A DNA stretch of 64,000 nt from Nucisporomicrobium flavum (GTDB taxonomy: Bacteria; Actinomycetota; Actinomycetes; Mycobacteriales; Micromonosporaceae): contig NZ_JADMLH010000001.1 of the NCBI RefSeq assembly GCF_016464385.1, positions 248,001-312,000 of the forward strand, written 5' to 3'. The notes under the pieces were generated by a model. The model made no database searches. It had not been told where the DNA came from and saw nothing but the letters and a program-made list of their open reading frames with translations. Each line of letters begins with the position of its first letter. Position 1 is the stretch's first letter. Positions 8,275 through 16,712 of the stretch are shown in pieces. A program made the position numbers and the translations under genes.

Positions 8275-8468
8275 GGCACGCCGAGCAGGTGGCGGCCGTC
8301 GTGCATCAGCTCGTGCAGGTACATGCCGCTGCGCGACACCGCGCCCTGGTCGAAGGCCACCAGGTAGGCGAGGAGCAACAGCCCCACCACCACGGCGGCC
8401 GCCGTCCACAGCACACGGGCGGACACGGCGGGCGGGTTGACCGGGCGAACTGCCTGGACCTTGGGCAT
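8265..8468 (-). CDS. cbtB: CbtB small cobalt-transporter subunit
   Basis: CbtB proteins are about 60-70 residues with one transmembrane helix and a C-terminal histidine motif thought to bind cobalt. Here, in 67 residues, the helix covers about residues 18-42 and the tail reads MYLHELMHDGRHLLGVPCH, giving four histidines. It is the first gene after the cobalamin riboswitch and has AAGGAGG a short distance before the ATG. Confidence 0.9.
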   Translation of the reverse strand: MPKVQAVRPVNPPAVSARVLWTAAAVVVGLLLLAYLVAFDQGAVSRSGMYLHELMHDGRHLLGVPCH

Positions 8469-8494
8469 AACGGATCAGACCTCCTTGCGGGATG

Positions 8495-8620
8495 ACGCGT
8501 CCCGAATCGACAGGCCTGCGACGCGTGAGCGTCCTGACTCACGAACCCTGGACGGATCCGTTCACAGTGGCGCGACCGCACCGGACTTTCACCGGTTTCC
8601 CTCACGACGCCGCAGATGGT
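8495..8620 (-). promoter_or_regulatory. Cobalamin (adenosylcobalamin-class) riboswitch
   Basis: On the minus strand the hallmark B12-box helix ACCGGTGAAAGTCCGGT (8580-8596) is followed by GCGCCACTGTGAACGG (8556-8571), then paired elements leading to the cbtB ribosome-binding site. The order and sequence match the conserved core of cobalamin riboswitches. High cobalamin would be expected to sequester the AAGGAGG at about 8482-8488 and shut off the cbtB-cbtA-phosphatase operon. Outer boundaries are approximate. Confidence 0.9.
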
Positions 8621-8626
8621 CCCCAC

Positions 8627-8656
8627 AACCTAGCGGCGTGCCGGTGAGCCGGTCAA
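8627..8656 (-). promoter_or_regulatory. Promoter of the cbtB-cbtA operon
   Basis: On the minus strand TTGACC (8651-8656) and TAGGTT (8627-8632) are separated by 18 bases, a good housekeeping-type promoter. The predicted transcript start near 8620 falls at the 5' edge of the cobalamin riboswitch, which supports both calls. Confidence 0.7.
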
Positions 8657-8767
8657 TCGCGGCCCAGCTCACACCGAATCTGACAAGGTCATGGCGATCA
8701 TGGCTCGGGGTCACCGCCCGGGCACCGGCTCGGTAGCATCCAACCCGGTCGTTGTACGGGGGTCAGG

Positions 8768-9994
8768 ATGAGAATCAGCAAGGCGTCGATCGTCGTCGCC
8801 GTGGCGGTCACGGCGCTGCTGCCGGGCGCTCCGGCGCAGGCCAAGGCGTACGTGTGCCCCCAGCAGCCCGGCACGGGCAAGGTGAGCGCGGCCACGCCGT
8901 ACGAGACGCAGATGTTCGCGCCCGAGCGGCTGGCACCCTTCGCCACCGGCGCGGGTGTGCGCGTGGCCGTGCTCGACTCCGGTGTGGACGACACCCACCC
9001 GCAGCTGCGCGGGCAGGTCGCGCGCGGCAAGGACTACCTGCACGGCAACACCGACGGCCAGCAGGACTGCATCGGGCACGGCACCGCGGTGGCCAGCATC
9101 ATCGCCGCCCGCCACCTGCAAGGCTCGGGTCTGCAGGGGCTCGCACCCGACGCCACGATCGTCCCGGTGCGCGTCAGCGAGCAGATCCCCACCGCCGACG
9201 GAGCGCCCAGCGGCCCGCAGACCAGCCCCACCACGTTCGCCCAGGCCATCGACTGGGCGGCCAGCCCGACCGGGGGCAACGCCGACGTCATCAACATGTC
9301 CCTGGTGATGACGCAGAAGAACGACCAGGTGCGCGCCGCCGTCGACCGCGCCCTCGGCCGGGGAGTGGTGATCGTCGCCGCGGTCGGCAACGACGGCGAC
9401 GAGAAGGGCCGCAACCTGCCCCCGTACCCGGCGGCGTTCCAGGGCGTGATCGGGGTCGGGGCCACGGACGTCAACGGCATGCGCGGCGACTTCAGCCAGC
9501 ACGGGACATACGTGGACGTGATGGCACCGGGCGTCGACGTCACGGTCGCCGCGCGCCGCGCCGGACACACCAGCGGCAGCGGCACCAGCTACGCCACGCC
9601 GTACGTGTCCGCCACGGCCGCCCTGGTGAAACAGCGCTTCCCGTCGCTCACCCCGGCGCAGGTGGCCCGGCGCATCCTCGCGACCACGGACCCGGCCCCG
9701 GGTGGCGCCCACAGCGAGCAATACGGGTACGGCATCGTCAACCCGTACCGCGCACTGACCGAGACGCTCGGCCCGGACAGCCCAGCGGCGCCGCCACCGG
9801 TGGTCATGCACACCGAGGACCCCGCGGCCGTGGCCCTCGCGGCGCGGCGGGCCGACGCACAGGACATGTCACTGATCGTCGCAGCGGTGGGCGCGGGCGT
9901 GGTGATGCTGGTCCTGCTGCTGGCCGCAGCGGTACGCCACGGCCGACGCCGTGGCTGGCGGCCGCCGGCCCCCGCCGACACGGCCGACGGCTGA
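8768..9994 (+). CDS. mycP: Type VII secretion-associated serine protease, mycosin family
   Basis: Mycosins are membrane-anchored subtilisin-like (S8) proteases that belong to type VII (ESX) secretion systems and cleave exported substrates. The 408-residue protein has a signal peptide (about residues 1-25), catalytic Asp70 in VLDSGVDD, His104 in GHGTAVAS and Ser274 in GTSYATP, an oxyanion region near residue 210 (AAVGNDGD), and a C-terminal transmembrane helix (about residues 366-388) followed by a basic tail. No EccB, EccC, EsxA/B or PPE-like gene is within the window, so it is an orphan here. GGGGGTCAGG precedes the ATG. Confidence 0.9.
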   Translation: MRISKASIVVAVAVTALLPGAPAQAKAYVCPQQPGTGKVSAATPYETQMFAPERLAPFATGAGVRVAVLDSGVDDTHPQLRGQVARGKDYLHGNTDGQQDCIGHGTAVASIIAARHLQGSGLQGLAPDATIVPVRVSEQIPTADGAPSGPQTSPTTFAQAIDWAASPTGGNADVINMSLVMTQKNDQVRAAVDRALGRGVVIVAAVGNDGDEKGRNLPPYPAAFQGVIGVGATDVNGMRGDFSQHGTYVDVMAPGVDVTVAARRAGHTSGSGTSYATPYVSATAALVKQRFPSLTPAQVARRILATTDPAPGGAHSEQYGYGIVNPYRALTETLGPDSPAAPPPVVMHTEDPAAVALAARRADAQDMSLIVAAVGAGVVMLVLLLAAAVRHGRRRGWRPPAPADTADG

Positions 9995-10113
9995 CCGGTG
10001 GGTCAAGCTGGACCGCACGAGGTTCGAACGGCGCGTTGCGATATGTAGCGTCGGCCATCGGTTCCCCGACGGCCCGAGGGGCGTATCTTCGTGCCCGACC
10101 ACGAACCTCGCGT

Positions 10114-11061
10114 GTGAAGAAGCAACTATTGGACCGCAGGCTCGCCCAGATCAAGAGCAAGCTCGCTGCTCTGCCTCCGACAGAGCAGGTCACCCTCGAC
10201 CCTCCGTTGACCGAGCAGCGGGTGTCGGGCTTCGAGGACTCGCACAGCATTCGGTTGCCCGAGGCGTTCCGCCAGTTCATCCTTCATATCGGCCACGCCG
10301 GATACGGCCCGACGTACGGTCTGCTGCCCATCGACAAATGGCTTGGCATGCCCATCGGCGGCAGCAAAGGGCTGGCAAGTCCCTTTCCCTTCGTTCCCGA
10401 CGCCGAGGTGTCGGCACCGGCTGCCAGCGGGATCGACGCCGCCGAGGGCGTCTTTCCTGGTTCGATCACGGTCGTCCACCGGGGGTGTAGCGACTTCACC
10501 CTGCTCGTGGTCACCGGCCCTGGCCGCGGCCGACTCGTCGAGGTCAACGCGGAGGGATTCTTCCCGCCGCGTTTCTCCTCCGACTCCGATTTCCTCGCCT
10601 GGTACGAGCGTTGGCTGGACTTCGTCCTCGCCGGGCACCGTGGTCTGACTTGGTTCGCGGACCAGATGGCGGGCGACGAAGCTGAGCTCGTGGCCACGCT
10701 GGTCAACAGCCCAGTGACGGCCCATCGGCGGGCCGCAGCTTGCACGTTCATCACTTACCCGACGCCGAGTGCGTCACTTCCCGAGGTGCTGGCACAAGCG
10801 CTGCTGGCGGAGCCGCAGGTGACCGTCAAAGAGGCGATCTTGCGCGCCTTGTCCGCCCAGGGCGACTCCGGTCGCGATCTACTACCCACGGCCCTCCCGG
10901 ACCGGGCACCCAGCGTCCGTTCCCTCGCAGCGATTCTCATGACCACGAGCACACGGCAGGGTAGGCGACTGGCGCCCCACCTACGCCGGATCCTCGACGC
11001 CCACCTAGAGGTAGAAACGGACCGTTCTGTGCGCGACACGATCAAGAGTCTGCTCATCTGA
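10114..11061 (+). CDS. SMI1/KNR4-domain protein with helical C-terminal half
   Basis: The N-terminal half of this 315-residue protein (about residues 15-165) matches the SMI1/KNR4 fold, with the signature stretch IRLPEAFRQFILHIGHAGYG and the later DFTLLVVTGPGRGRLVEVN. Bacterial SMI1 proteins are often immunity proteins to contact-dependent or polymorphic toxins, but free-standing members of unknown role are common. The C-terminal half (about 190-310) looks like a set of short alpha-helical repeats of HEAT type. No toxin gene adjoins it. The GTG start is the only in-frame start near the domain boundary; no clear ribosome-binding site is visible. Confidence 0.7.
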   Translation: MKKQLLDRRLAQIKSKLAALPPTEQVTLDPPLTEQRVSGFEDSHSIRLPEAFRQFILHIGHAGYGPTYGLLPIDKWLGMPIGGSKGLASPFPFVPDAEVSAPAASGIDAAEGVFPGSITVVHRGCSDFTLLVVTGPGRGRLVEVNAEGFFPPRFSSDSDFLAWYERWLDFVLAGHRGLTWFADQMAGDEAELVATLVNSPVTAHRRAAACTFITYPTPSASLPEVLAQALLAEPQVTVKEAILRALSAQGDSGRDLLPTALPDRAPSVRSLAAILMTTSTRQGRRLAPHLRRILDAHLEVETDRSVRDTIKSLLI

Positions 11062-11152
11062 GCACCGCCTACCCCGCAGATCCTCGTTCCCGGGCGAGGT
11101 CAGGCTGTTGCCGTCTCTTCGACAGGACCATGATGCCCGGGAGGTCGGCTGC

Positions 11153-11809
11153 TCAGAGCCCGGCCTCCACGACGCCCTCGTCCGCGTTGCCGGCCTGCCC
11201 CGCAGCGCCCGCCGCTCCCTGTACGCCCGCCCTTGTCTGTCCGCCCGCCGCTGCCTGGGCGGCCGCCTCGATCTTTGCCCTGACGGTGGCGCGGGCCGTC
11301 TCGTCCGGCTGTTCCTCGTACTCGGCTGAGACGCCGGTGCGGCCGTCGAGGTGCTCCCGCAGGATGTCCGCCTGGCCGGCGTGCCGGGTGGTGTCCTGCA
11401 GCACGTGGACCATGATGGTGAACAGCTTCACCTCGGGCGTCGGCCACCACGGGACGTGGCCGGGCGCGTCGATCGGCAGCGTCGCGATTGTCTTGTCGGC
11501 GTGGGCCCAGGTGCGCTGGTAGAAGCCGATGATGTCTTCGCGGGTCTCGTCGCCGGTTGCCCACATGTCGCTGCCGTCCGCTTCCCGCCAGTGCGGCAGC
11601 GGCTCCGGGAAGGGGCGGGCGAAGACCTCGCCGAAGTACCAGGCCTCGCAGGTAGCCACGTGTTTGACCAGCCCCAGCAGGTTCGTGCCCGTCGCGGTCA
11701 GCGGACGCCGGATGTCGTACTCGGACAGTCCGTCGAGTTTCCACACCAGCGCCTGACGGGTCCAGGTGAGCTGACGGTTCAGGTACTCCTTCGCCACATC
11801 ATCGATCAC
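11153..11809 (-). CDS. DinB-family (DUF664-type) putative metal-dependent enzyme
   Basis: DinB-fold proteins are four-helix bundles with a three-histidine metal site; actinobacterial members include mycothiol-dependent transferases. In this 218-residue protein the bundle spans about residues 5-165 with the conserved LVWKLDGLSEYDIRRPLT and GTNLLGLVKHVATCE segments; metal-ligand candidates are the His in LVKHVAT, the His in MVHVLQDTTRH and the final His of that helix. After residue 170 comes an Ala/Gly-rich low-complexity tail of about 45 residues that is not part of the fold. GTG at 11809 gives the usual family N-terminus IDDVAKEYL; a GTG at 11833 is a less likely alternative. Confidence 0.85.
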   Translation of the reverse strand: MIDDVAKEYLNRQLTWTRQALVWKLDGLSEYDIRRPLTATGTNLLGLVKHVATCEAWYFGEVFARPFPEPLPHWREADGSDMWATGDETREDIIGFYQRTWAHADKTIATLPIDAPGHVPWWPTPEVKLFTIMVHVLQDTTRHAGQADILREHLDGRTGVSAEYEEQPDETARATVRAKIEAAAQAAAGGQTRAGVQGAAGAAGQAGNADEGVVEAGL

Positions 11810-11910
11810 CGGGATGAGCTTGCCACGCCACACCAAGGGGAATCGCGGGCTTCAGGCCGGGGCCTTTCGGGGGCTGCGCGGCGCCGGGCTTGGGCGGGCT
11901 CCGGTCGGAG

Positions 11911-11968
11911 CGACCGCGACCAGGTCGGGGCGACCGCGACCAGGTCGGGGCGACCGCGACCAGGTCGA
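11911..11968. repeat. 20-bp tandem repeat, three copies
   Basis: The unit CGACCGCGACCAGGTCGGGG is present at 11911, 11931 and 11951, the last copy diverging in its final bases. It lies in the gap between the DinB gene start and the selO stop (11810-12098), which otherwise shows no gene. Confidence 0.85.
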
Positions 11969-12098
11969 AGCGGACCGCCCACGGTTGGCTCGCGCCGAAC
12001 GGCAAAGGACGGGCTACCGGCAGGCGTTCATCGACGCCGTCCCGCATCTGACCACGACCGCCTAGCAGGGCCGTCAGCGAGGCATCACCCCGCGTCGC

Positions 12099-13622
12099 TC
12101 AGGTGCCGCAGAACGTCCGGTACGCGCCGAAGTCCGGCGGTGCCGCGGCCGCGTACCGTTCCAGCCCGTCCCGGCGGGTGAACGGCTCGCGCACCACCTC
12201 CACCAGCCGGGAGAACGGCCCGAGGTCACCCGCGGTCGCCGCGTCCAGTGCTTCTTCGACCAGGTGATTGCGGGGGATGTACAGCGGGTTGATCCGGTCC
12301 ATCGCGTCGGCGTCCGGGGTGAGGGACAGCCAGCGGGACACCCAGTCCTCCATGGCCGCCGGGTCGACCGACAGTGCCCGGACCGGGCCGATGTCTCCTC
12401 GGGCCGCCTCGGCGAGGGCTCGGAAGAACGTGGTGAAGTCGATGCGGCTCTCCTGCAGGGCGGGCAGAAGGTCGTCGACCAGGGCGGACGCCGGCTGTTT
12501 CCCGGTCTCCGGCGGCAGGCCGGGCTCGGCGAGCAGACCGGGCTCGGCGAGCAGACCGGGCTCGGCGAGCAGGCCGGGCTCGGCGAGCAAGCCGAGCTTG
12601 GCGAGCAGGCCCTGCGACCAGGCCCGCGCGTACTGCGGGCGGTATCTGCCCAGCGCCTGCGTGGCGAGCTCGACCGCCTGCTCCTGCTCGTCGTGCAGCA
12701 ACGGCAGCAGCGCCTCGGCGAGTCGGGCCAGGTTCCATTCGGCGACCACCGGCTGGTTCCCGTACGCGTATCGTCCGCCGTGGTCGATGGAGCTGTACAC
12801 CGTCGCCGGGTCGAAGGCCTCCATGAACGCGCACGGACCGTAGTCGATGGTCTCGCCGGAGATCGTCATGTTGTCGGTGTTCATGACGCCGTGCACGAAG
12901 CCGGTGAGCATCCAGCGCGCCACCAGGGCGGCCTGCGCGGCGACCACCGCTTCGAACAGTGCGAGGTACGGCCGGTCCGCCTGCGCCGCGGACGGGTGGT
13001 GGCGGCTGATCGCGTGGTCGGCGAGGCGGCGCAGCAGGCCGGTGTCGCCGGTGGCCCGGGCGTACTGGAAGCTGCCGACGCGCAGGTGGCTGGCCGCGAC
13101 CCGGGCCAGGACCGCGCCCGGCAGCGGGGTCTCGCGGTGCACGGTGCGGCCCGTGGCCACCACCGCCAGGGACCGGGTCGTGGGGATGCCGAGGGCGTGC
13201 ATGGCCTCGCTGATCACGTACTCGCGCAGCATGGGCCCGACCGCGGCGAGCCCGTCGCCGCCTCGGGCGAACGGTGTCCTGCCCGAGCCCTTGAGGTGGA
13301 GATCGCGGCCGTCGGGCAGCTCGCCCAGCAGCAGGGCGCGCCCGTCACCGAGGCGCGGGGCGAAACCGCCGAACTGGTGCCCGGCGTACGCCTGCGCCAC
13401 CGGCGTCGCCCCGGCCGGCACGGCGGTTCCGGTGAGCAGGCCCACACCCTGCGGCGTCCGCAACCACTGCGCGTCAAGGCCCAGCTCGGCGGCGAGCTGG
13501 TCGTTGAGCGCCAGCAGGTGCGGCTCCGGCGGCTCGGCGGCCTGCCAGGCCACGGCCATCTCGGGCAGCTCGTGCGCGAAACGGTTGCCGAGGACGACGG
13601 TCGAGAGGGATGCGATGCTCAC
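12099..13622 (-). CDS. selO: Protein adenylyltransferase SelO (YdiU/UPF0061 family)
   Basis: SelO is a pseudokinase-fold enzyme that transfers AMP from ATP to Ser, Thr or Tyr of target proteins, linked to redox stress. The 507-residue protein shows the family N-terminus, the [20 protein letters not shown] segment, the nucleotide-binding [18 protein letters not shown] region, the active-site [20 protein letters not shown] block and [12 protein letters not shown] near the end. The C-terminus TFCGT keeps the conserved redox cysteine that is selenocysteine in some eukaryotes. Unusual is a run of LAEPGL hexapeptides at about residues 340-366 between helices. TACGGT lies six bases before the GTG, suggesting leaderless expression. 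A divergent promoter serves the next gene. Confidence 0.93.
   Translation of the reverse strand: MSIASLSTVVLGNRFAHELPEMAVAWQAAEPPEPHLLALNDQLAAELGLDAQWLRTPQGVGLLTGTAVPAGATPVAQAYAGHQFGGFAPRLGDGRALLLGELPDGRDLHLKGSGRTPFARGGDGLAAVGPMLREYVISEAMHALGIPTTRSLAVVATGRTVHRETPLPGAVLARVAASHLRVGSFQYARATGDTGLLRRLADHAISRHHPSAAQADRPYLALFEAVVAAQAALVARWMLTGFVHGVMNTDNMTISGETIDYGPCAFMEAFDPATVYSSIDHGGRYAYGNQPVVAEWNLARLAEALLPLLHDEQEQAVELATQALGRYRPQYARAWSQGLLAKLGLLAEPGLLAEPGLLAEPGLLAEPGLPPETGKQPASALVDDLLPALQESRIDFTTFFRALAEAARGDIGPVRALSVDPAAMEDWVSRWLSLTPDADAMDRINPLYIPRNHLVEEALDAATAGDLGPFSRLVEVVREPFTRRDGLERYAAAAPPDFGAYRTFCGT
12524..12600. repeat. 18-bp in-frame repeat inside selO
   Basis: About four copies of an 18-base unit (GGGCTCGGCGAGCAGACC and variants) encode serial LAEPGL hexapeptides in the middle of SelO. 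Because the unit length is a multiple of three, copy-number change would keep the frame. The insertion falls in a region between conserved blocks. Confidence 0.85.
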
Positions 13623-13662
13623 CCCTCGACCGTACCGGGGGTTGCCTGGTACGCCTGGAGCC

Positions 13663-14184
13663 ATGAACCCCGATGACGTGAGGGCCTGGCTGCGCGAGCG
13701 TGGCGCCGAGACGATCGAGCATCCGGGCGGCACCCTGTACGCGCACCTCGGCCGCATCCATGACCGGCTGGCCGCGCTCGGGCACGACCGGGACGTGTGC
13801 CTCGCGGGCCTGGCGCACGCGGCGTACGGCACCGATGGCTTCGACGTGACGCTGTGCGATCCGGCCGACCGGGAGCCGTTGCGGGCGCTGGCCGGGGAAC
13901 GGGCGGAGGCGCTGATCCACACGTACGGCGGCTGCGACCGCTCGCGTACCTGGGACGGGTTCGGCCGTACGCGCCGAGTCGTGGACCGCTGGATCGGGCA
14001 GCCGGTCGTGCTCGGCGACGCGGACGCGACGGCGTTCGCGGATCTGAGCATCGTGAACGAGCTGGACGTGGCCGAGCAGGACCCGCGCATCGCCGAGCGG
14101 TACGGCGCGTATTTCCGTACGGTCTTCACCTCCTGGCGGGGAATTGCCTCGCCGCGTCTCATGGATGACATCGCTGCGCTCTAG
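13663..14184 (+). CDS. DUF6817-like protein, HD-domain-like fold
   Basis: The 173-residue protein begins [32 protein letters not shown] and contains [15 protein letters not shown], an arrangement with spaced histidines resembling an HD-type metal site (about residues 17, 25 and 51). Streptomyces and Actinoplanes homologues carry the uncharacterised DUF6817 label. Substrate and pathway are unknown. It is transcribed divergently from selO across a 40-base gap and converges on the MFS gene, with stops overlapping by four bases. Confidence 0.72.
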   Translation: MNPDDVRAWLRERGAETIEHPGGTLYAHLGRIHDRLAALGHDRDVCLAGLAHAAYGTDGFDVTLCDPADREPLRALAGERAEALIHTYGGCDRSRTWDGFGRTRRVVDRWIGQPVVLGDADATAFADLSIVNELDVAEQDPRIAERYGAYFRTVFTSWRGIASPRLMDDIAAL

Positions 14185-15428
14185 GGGTCCGGCAGGTCGC
14201 GCATCCGCGGGACCGGGGAGAACAGGACGAAGAAGACGCCCGCCACCGCCCCCACGGCGCCGATCCACAGTGCCGCGTGCACGCCGATGAGCTCGCCGAG
14301 CACCCCGCCCAGCAGCGCGCCGATCGGGCGTACCCCGTAATTGACCGTGCGTTGTGCGCCCTTGACCAGGGACAGGCGGGACGCCGGGGTGGCCGCCGTC
14401 TGCAGCGAGCCGACCGCGATGTCGAGGATCATCACGCCGATCGCGGAGAGGAACTCCGCGGCGAGCAGCATGCCGATCACCGTCGGGCGGGGGCCGCCGG
14501 CGAGCGGGACCAGCACGAGCGGGAGCGGGAACGCGACGTACCCGAGGACCGTGACCGGGCCGATGCCGAACCGGCGGATGAGCCGGCCGGTGAGCGCCGC
14601 ACCGGCGAGCCCGCCCACGGAGCCGATGCCGACCAGCGCGCCGAGGAGCCCGGGGGAGATGCCCAGTGTCGTGGTCACGTACAGGATCTGCAGGGCGTGG
14701 AAGACGTAGTTGAAGAGGTTCATCGCGGTGACGCCGAGCAGCAGCTGTCGCAGGACCGCGGACCGGGCGATGAACGCCAGCCCGGATCCGATCCTCAGGC
14801 CGCCGTCGTCGCCGGCGGTCACCGCCGTCTCCGGCGGGGCGATCCGGGCCAGCAGCAGAGCCGATCCCAGGTACGAGAGCACGTCGGCGACCAGCGCGAA
14901 CGGCGCGGTCAGCACCTGCACGAGGACGCCGCCCAGGCCCGGGCCGGCCACGTACGACAGGGCGCGGGCGCCGTTGGTCAGCGAGCTGGCGGCGATGTAG
15001 TCGGGCCGGCGCACCACGGACGCGAACAGGCTGCCGTCCGCGACCTCGTAGAAGACGGTGAGCGTACCGATGGCGAACGACAGCGCGCAGAGGTGCCACA
15101 GGTTCAGCACCCCGGCGTACGCGAGGACCGGCACGACCGCGAGCAGCGCCGCCCGGCCCAGGTCCGCGACGATCATGACTCTGCGCTTGTCCGCCCGCCG
15201 GTCCACCCAGGCGCCGGCCAGCAGCGACAGGAAGAGGTTCGGTACCAGGACGGCGGCGGTCAGGTAGCCCATCTCGGCCGGCCCGGCACCGAGGGTGAGT
15301 ACGGCGAGCAGCGGGATCGCGATGAGCGTGACCTGGTCGCCGACGAGGGACACGACGTGCGCGGACCAGTAATGCCGGAACACCCGGTCGCGCAGCAGCC
15401 CGGGTCCGCGCCGGACGGCGGTGGTCAT
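14181..15428 (-). CDS. MFS transporter (drug-efflux-like)
   Basis: A 415-residue major facilitator with about twelve hydrophobic helices; the loop after helix 2 carries the family signature GAWVDRRADKRRVMI. It resembles the actinobacterial 12-helix exporters often annotated as enterobactin/macrolide exporters. The ATG overlaps the stop of the upstream ArsR-like regulator (ATGA), so the two form a regulator-exporter operon and the regulator probably controls the pump. Substrate is not inferable. Confidence 0.88.
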   Translation of the reverse strand: MTTAVRRGPGLLRDRVFRHYWSAHVVSLVGDQVTLIAIPLLAVLTLGAGPAEMGYLTAAVLVPNLFLSLLAGAWVDRRADKRRVMIVADLGRAALLAVVPVLAYAGVLNLWHLCALSFAIGTLTVFYEVADGSLFASVVRRPDYIAASSLTNGARALSYVAGPGLGGVLVQVLTAPFALVADVLSYLGSALLLARIAPPETAVTAGDDGGLRIGSGLAFIARSAVLRQLLLGVTAMNLFNYVFHALQILYVTTTLGISPGLLGALVGIGSVGGLAGAALTGRLIRRFGIGPVTVLGYVAFPLPLVLVPLAGGPRPTVIGMLLAAEFLSAIGVMILDIAVGSLQTAATPASRLSLVKGAQRTVNYGVRPIGALLGGVLGELIGVHAALWIGAVGAVAGVFFVLFSPVPRMRDLPDP

Positions 15429-16000
15429 GCGGCTCCGTCCTCCGGCGCCGGGATCGCCATCTGGACGATGGAGACCGGCCGGGAGCCCTCGGCCCGCGCG
15501 GCCCTGTCCCGGTACGGCGCCAGCAGGGCCTCGACCTGCTCGGTGAGCGCGGTCAGCTGCCGGGCGGTCACGTAGATCATGTCGTCGCCGAAGCCGGCCG
15601 CCGCACGCCACTCGGCCGTCTCGTCCCCGCGCACCGCGAGGTACGCCTCGGCGCGCCGCATGTACTGCCGCAGGATCGCCGCGTTCAGCTGGTCGGCTGC
15701 GGCCTTCGCCTCCGGGTCGTCCGAGTCGTCGGTCCACGAGGTGCTGCCCGCGGTCGCCTGCCAGGGCCGTTCCCGTCCGTCGGCCGCGGGGGCGCGTTCG
15801 ACGAGGCCGTACTTGGCGAGCTGGCGCAGGTGGAACGAGCAGTTCGGCACGTTCTCGTCCAGGGCGGCGGCGCACTGGGTGGCGGTCATGGGCCCGTTGC
15901 GCCGGAGCAGCCCGATGAGGCTGAGCCGCAGCGGGTGCGCGTACGCCCGCAGCGCCCTCGGGTCGCCGAGCTGGATCGTCTTGCGGTCGTCGGTGGGCAT
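15425..16000 (-). CDS. ArsR-like winged-helix regulator
   Basis: The 191-residue protein has an N-terminal winged helix (about residues 10-95): the recognition region reads TATQCAAALDENVPNCSFHLRQLAKYGLVER, typical of ArsR/YcjW-like single-domain repressors. The C-terminal half is a helical domain of unknown ligand. An upstream TTG start is possible but ATG at 16000 matches the domain boundary. An imperfect palindrome at 16009-16033 is a likely autoregulatory operator. It is coupled to the MFS exporter. Confidence 0.88.
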   Translation of the reverse strand: MPTDDRKTIQLGDPRALRAYAHPLRLSLIGLLRRNGPMTATQCAAALDENVPNCSFHLRQLAKYGLVERAPAADGRERPWQATAGSTSWTDDSDDPEAKAAADQLNAAILRQYMRRAEAYLAVRGDETAEWRAAAGFGDDMIYVTARQLTALTEQVEALLAPYRDRAARAEGSRPVSIVQMAIPAPEDGAA

Positions 16001-16008
16001 GACTGTAG

Positions 16009-16033
16009 AGAGTGCTTTAGAAAGCAAACTCTA
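16009..16033. promoter_or_regulatory. Candidate operator of the ArsR-like regulator
   Basis: GAGAGTGCTTT and AAAGCAAACTC flank a two-base centre and match as an inverted repeat at 9 of 11 positions. The site lies 9 bases upstream of the regulator's ATG, where a repressor would block the regulator-MFS transcript. Confidence 0.6.
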
Positions 16034-16131
16034 GCAAGTGGGTTACGCGCGGCATCGCGGACGTCATGCGCCTTAATTACTGGATTGCTAATACCGGTAA
16101 TCCGTTAATACGAAAAACGGACATAACGTGC

Positions 16132-16159
16132 ACACATCATAATGACAGTTATGCGGTCA
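16132..16159. other. Xer-site-like inverted motif in an AT-rich patch
   Basis: CATAA (16138-16142), six bases, then TTATG (16149-16153) gives the arm-spacer-arm geometry of Xer recombination sites. It lies in a patch (about 16050-16185) much richer in A and T than the rest of the window, upstream of an HNH nuclease. It could equally be a dyad operator or promoter element. Confidence 0.35.
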
Positions 16160-16185
16160 CAACATACAAGCTGTATGGTGTCGTG

Positions 16186-16656
16186 GTGTCTGATGAGCAG
16201 GTGTTCTGTGCCAAGTGCGGCGAGACGAAGCCCCGCGACGCGTTCTACAACCAGTTGCACACCACGCTGCCGCGCCGGCCCTGCAAGGCGTGTATCAGCA
16301 GCGACAAGCGGCAGCGGTACGCCGCGAAAGACGGTGACAAGGTCTCGCATGCGCAGGTTCTCCGGGAGAAGTACAACCTGACTCCCGCGGAGTACGAGCG
16401 GATGCTCACCGACCAACAGGGTGTGTGCGCGATCTGCCGCAAAGCCGAGACCGCGCGTGGCCGCGGCGGCGCCCCGAGGCGACTTGCGGTCGACTACGAC
16501 CACCGGAGCGGCAGGGTGCGGCAGCTGCTGTGCCAACGGTGCAACCTGGTCACCTGGGCGGTGGAGGAGAACCCTTCCTTGCTGGACGCGGTACGGACCT
16601 ACCTCGAACGACACACGACGCCGAGCGATCCGCAACCGCACGCGGGAGGCGAGTGA
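16186..16656 (+). CDS. HNH endonuclease of the phage endonuclease VII family
   Basis: The 156-residue protein matches the endonuclease VII-like HNH fold: zinc-binding pairs CAKCGETKPRDAF and CKAC near the N-terminus, then LTPAEYERMLTDQQGVCAIC and the core VDYDHRSGRVRQLLCQRCN (about residues 103-121) with the catalytic Asp-His and a second Cys pair. T4 endonuclease VII resolves branched DNA; free-standing relatives are common in phages and mobile DNA. TATGGT sits six bases before GTG 16186 (another GTG is at 16183). The AT-rich upstream sequence is foreign-looking, supporting acquisition by transfer. Confidence 0.82.
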   Translation: MSDEQVFCAKCGETKPRDAFYNQLHTTLPRRPCKACISSDKRQRYAAKDGDKVSHAQVLREKYNLTPAEYERMLTDQQGVCAICRKAETARGRGGAPRRLAVDYDHRSGRVRQLLCQRCNLVTWAVEENPSLLDAVRTYLERHTTPSDPQPHAGGE

Positions 16657-16712
16657 GGACGCCGGTGGTAATTGCCGACGGTCGTCGGTGGGGAGCCGCT
16701 ACTGTGCCCGCC

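Noticed and set aside
8768-9994. A full ESX (type VII) locus
   Set aside because: Only the mycosin is present; no Ecc, Esx or PE/PPE-like gene nearby.
12264-13676. Plus-strand open frame opposite selO
   Set aside because: SelO on the minus strand has all family motifs; the opposite frame has none.
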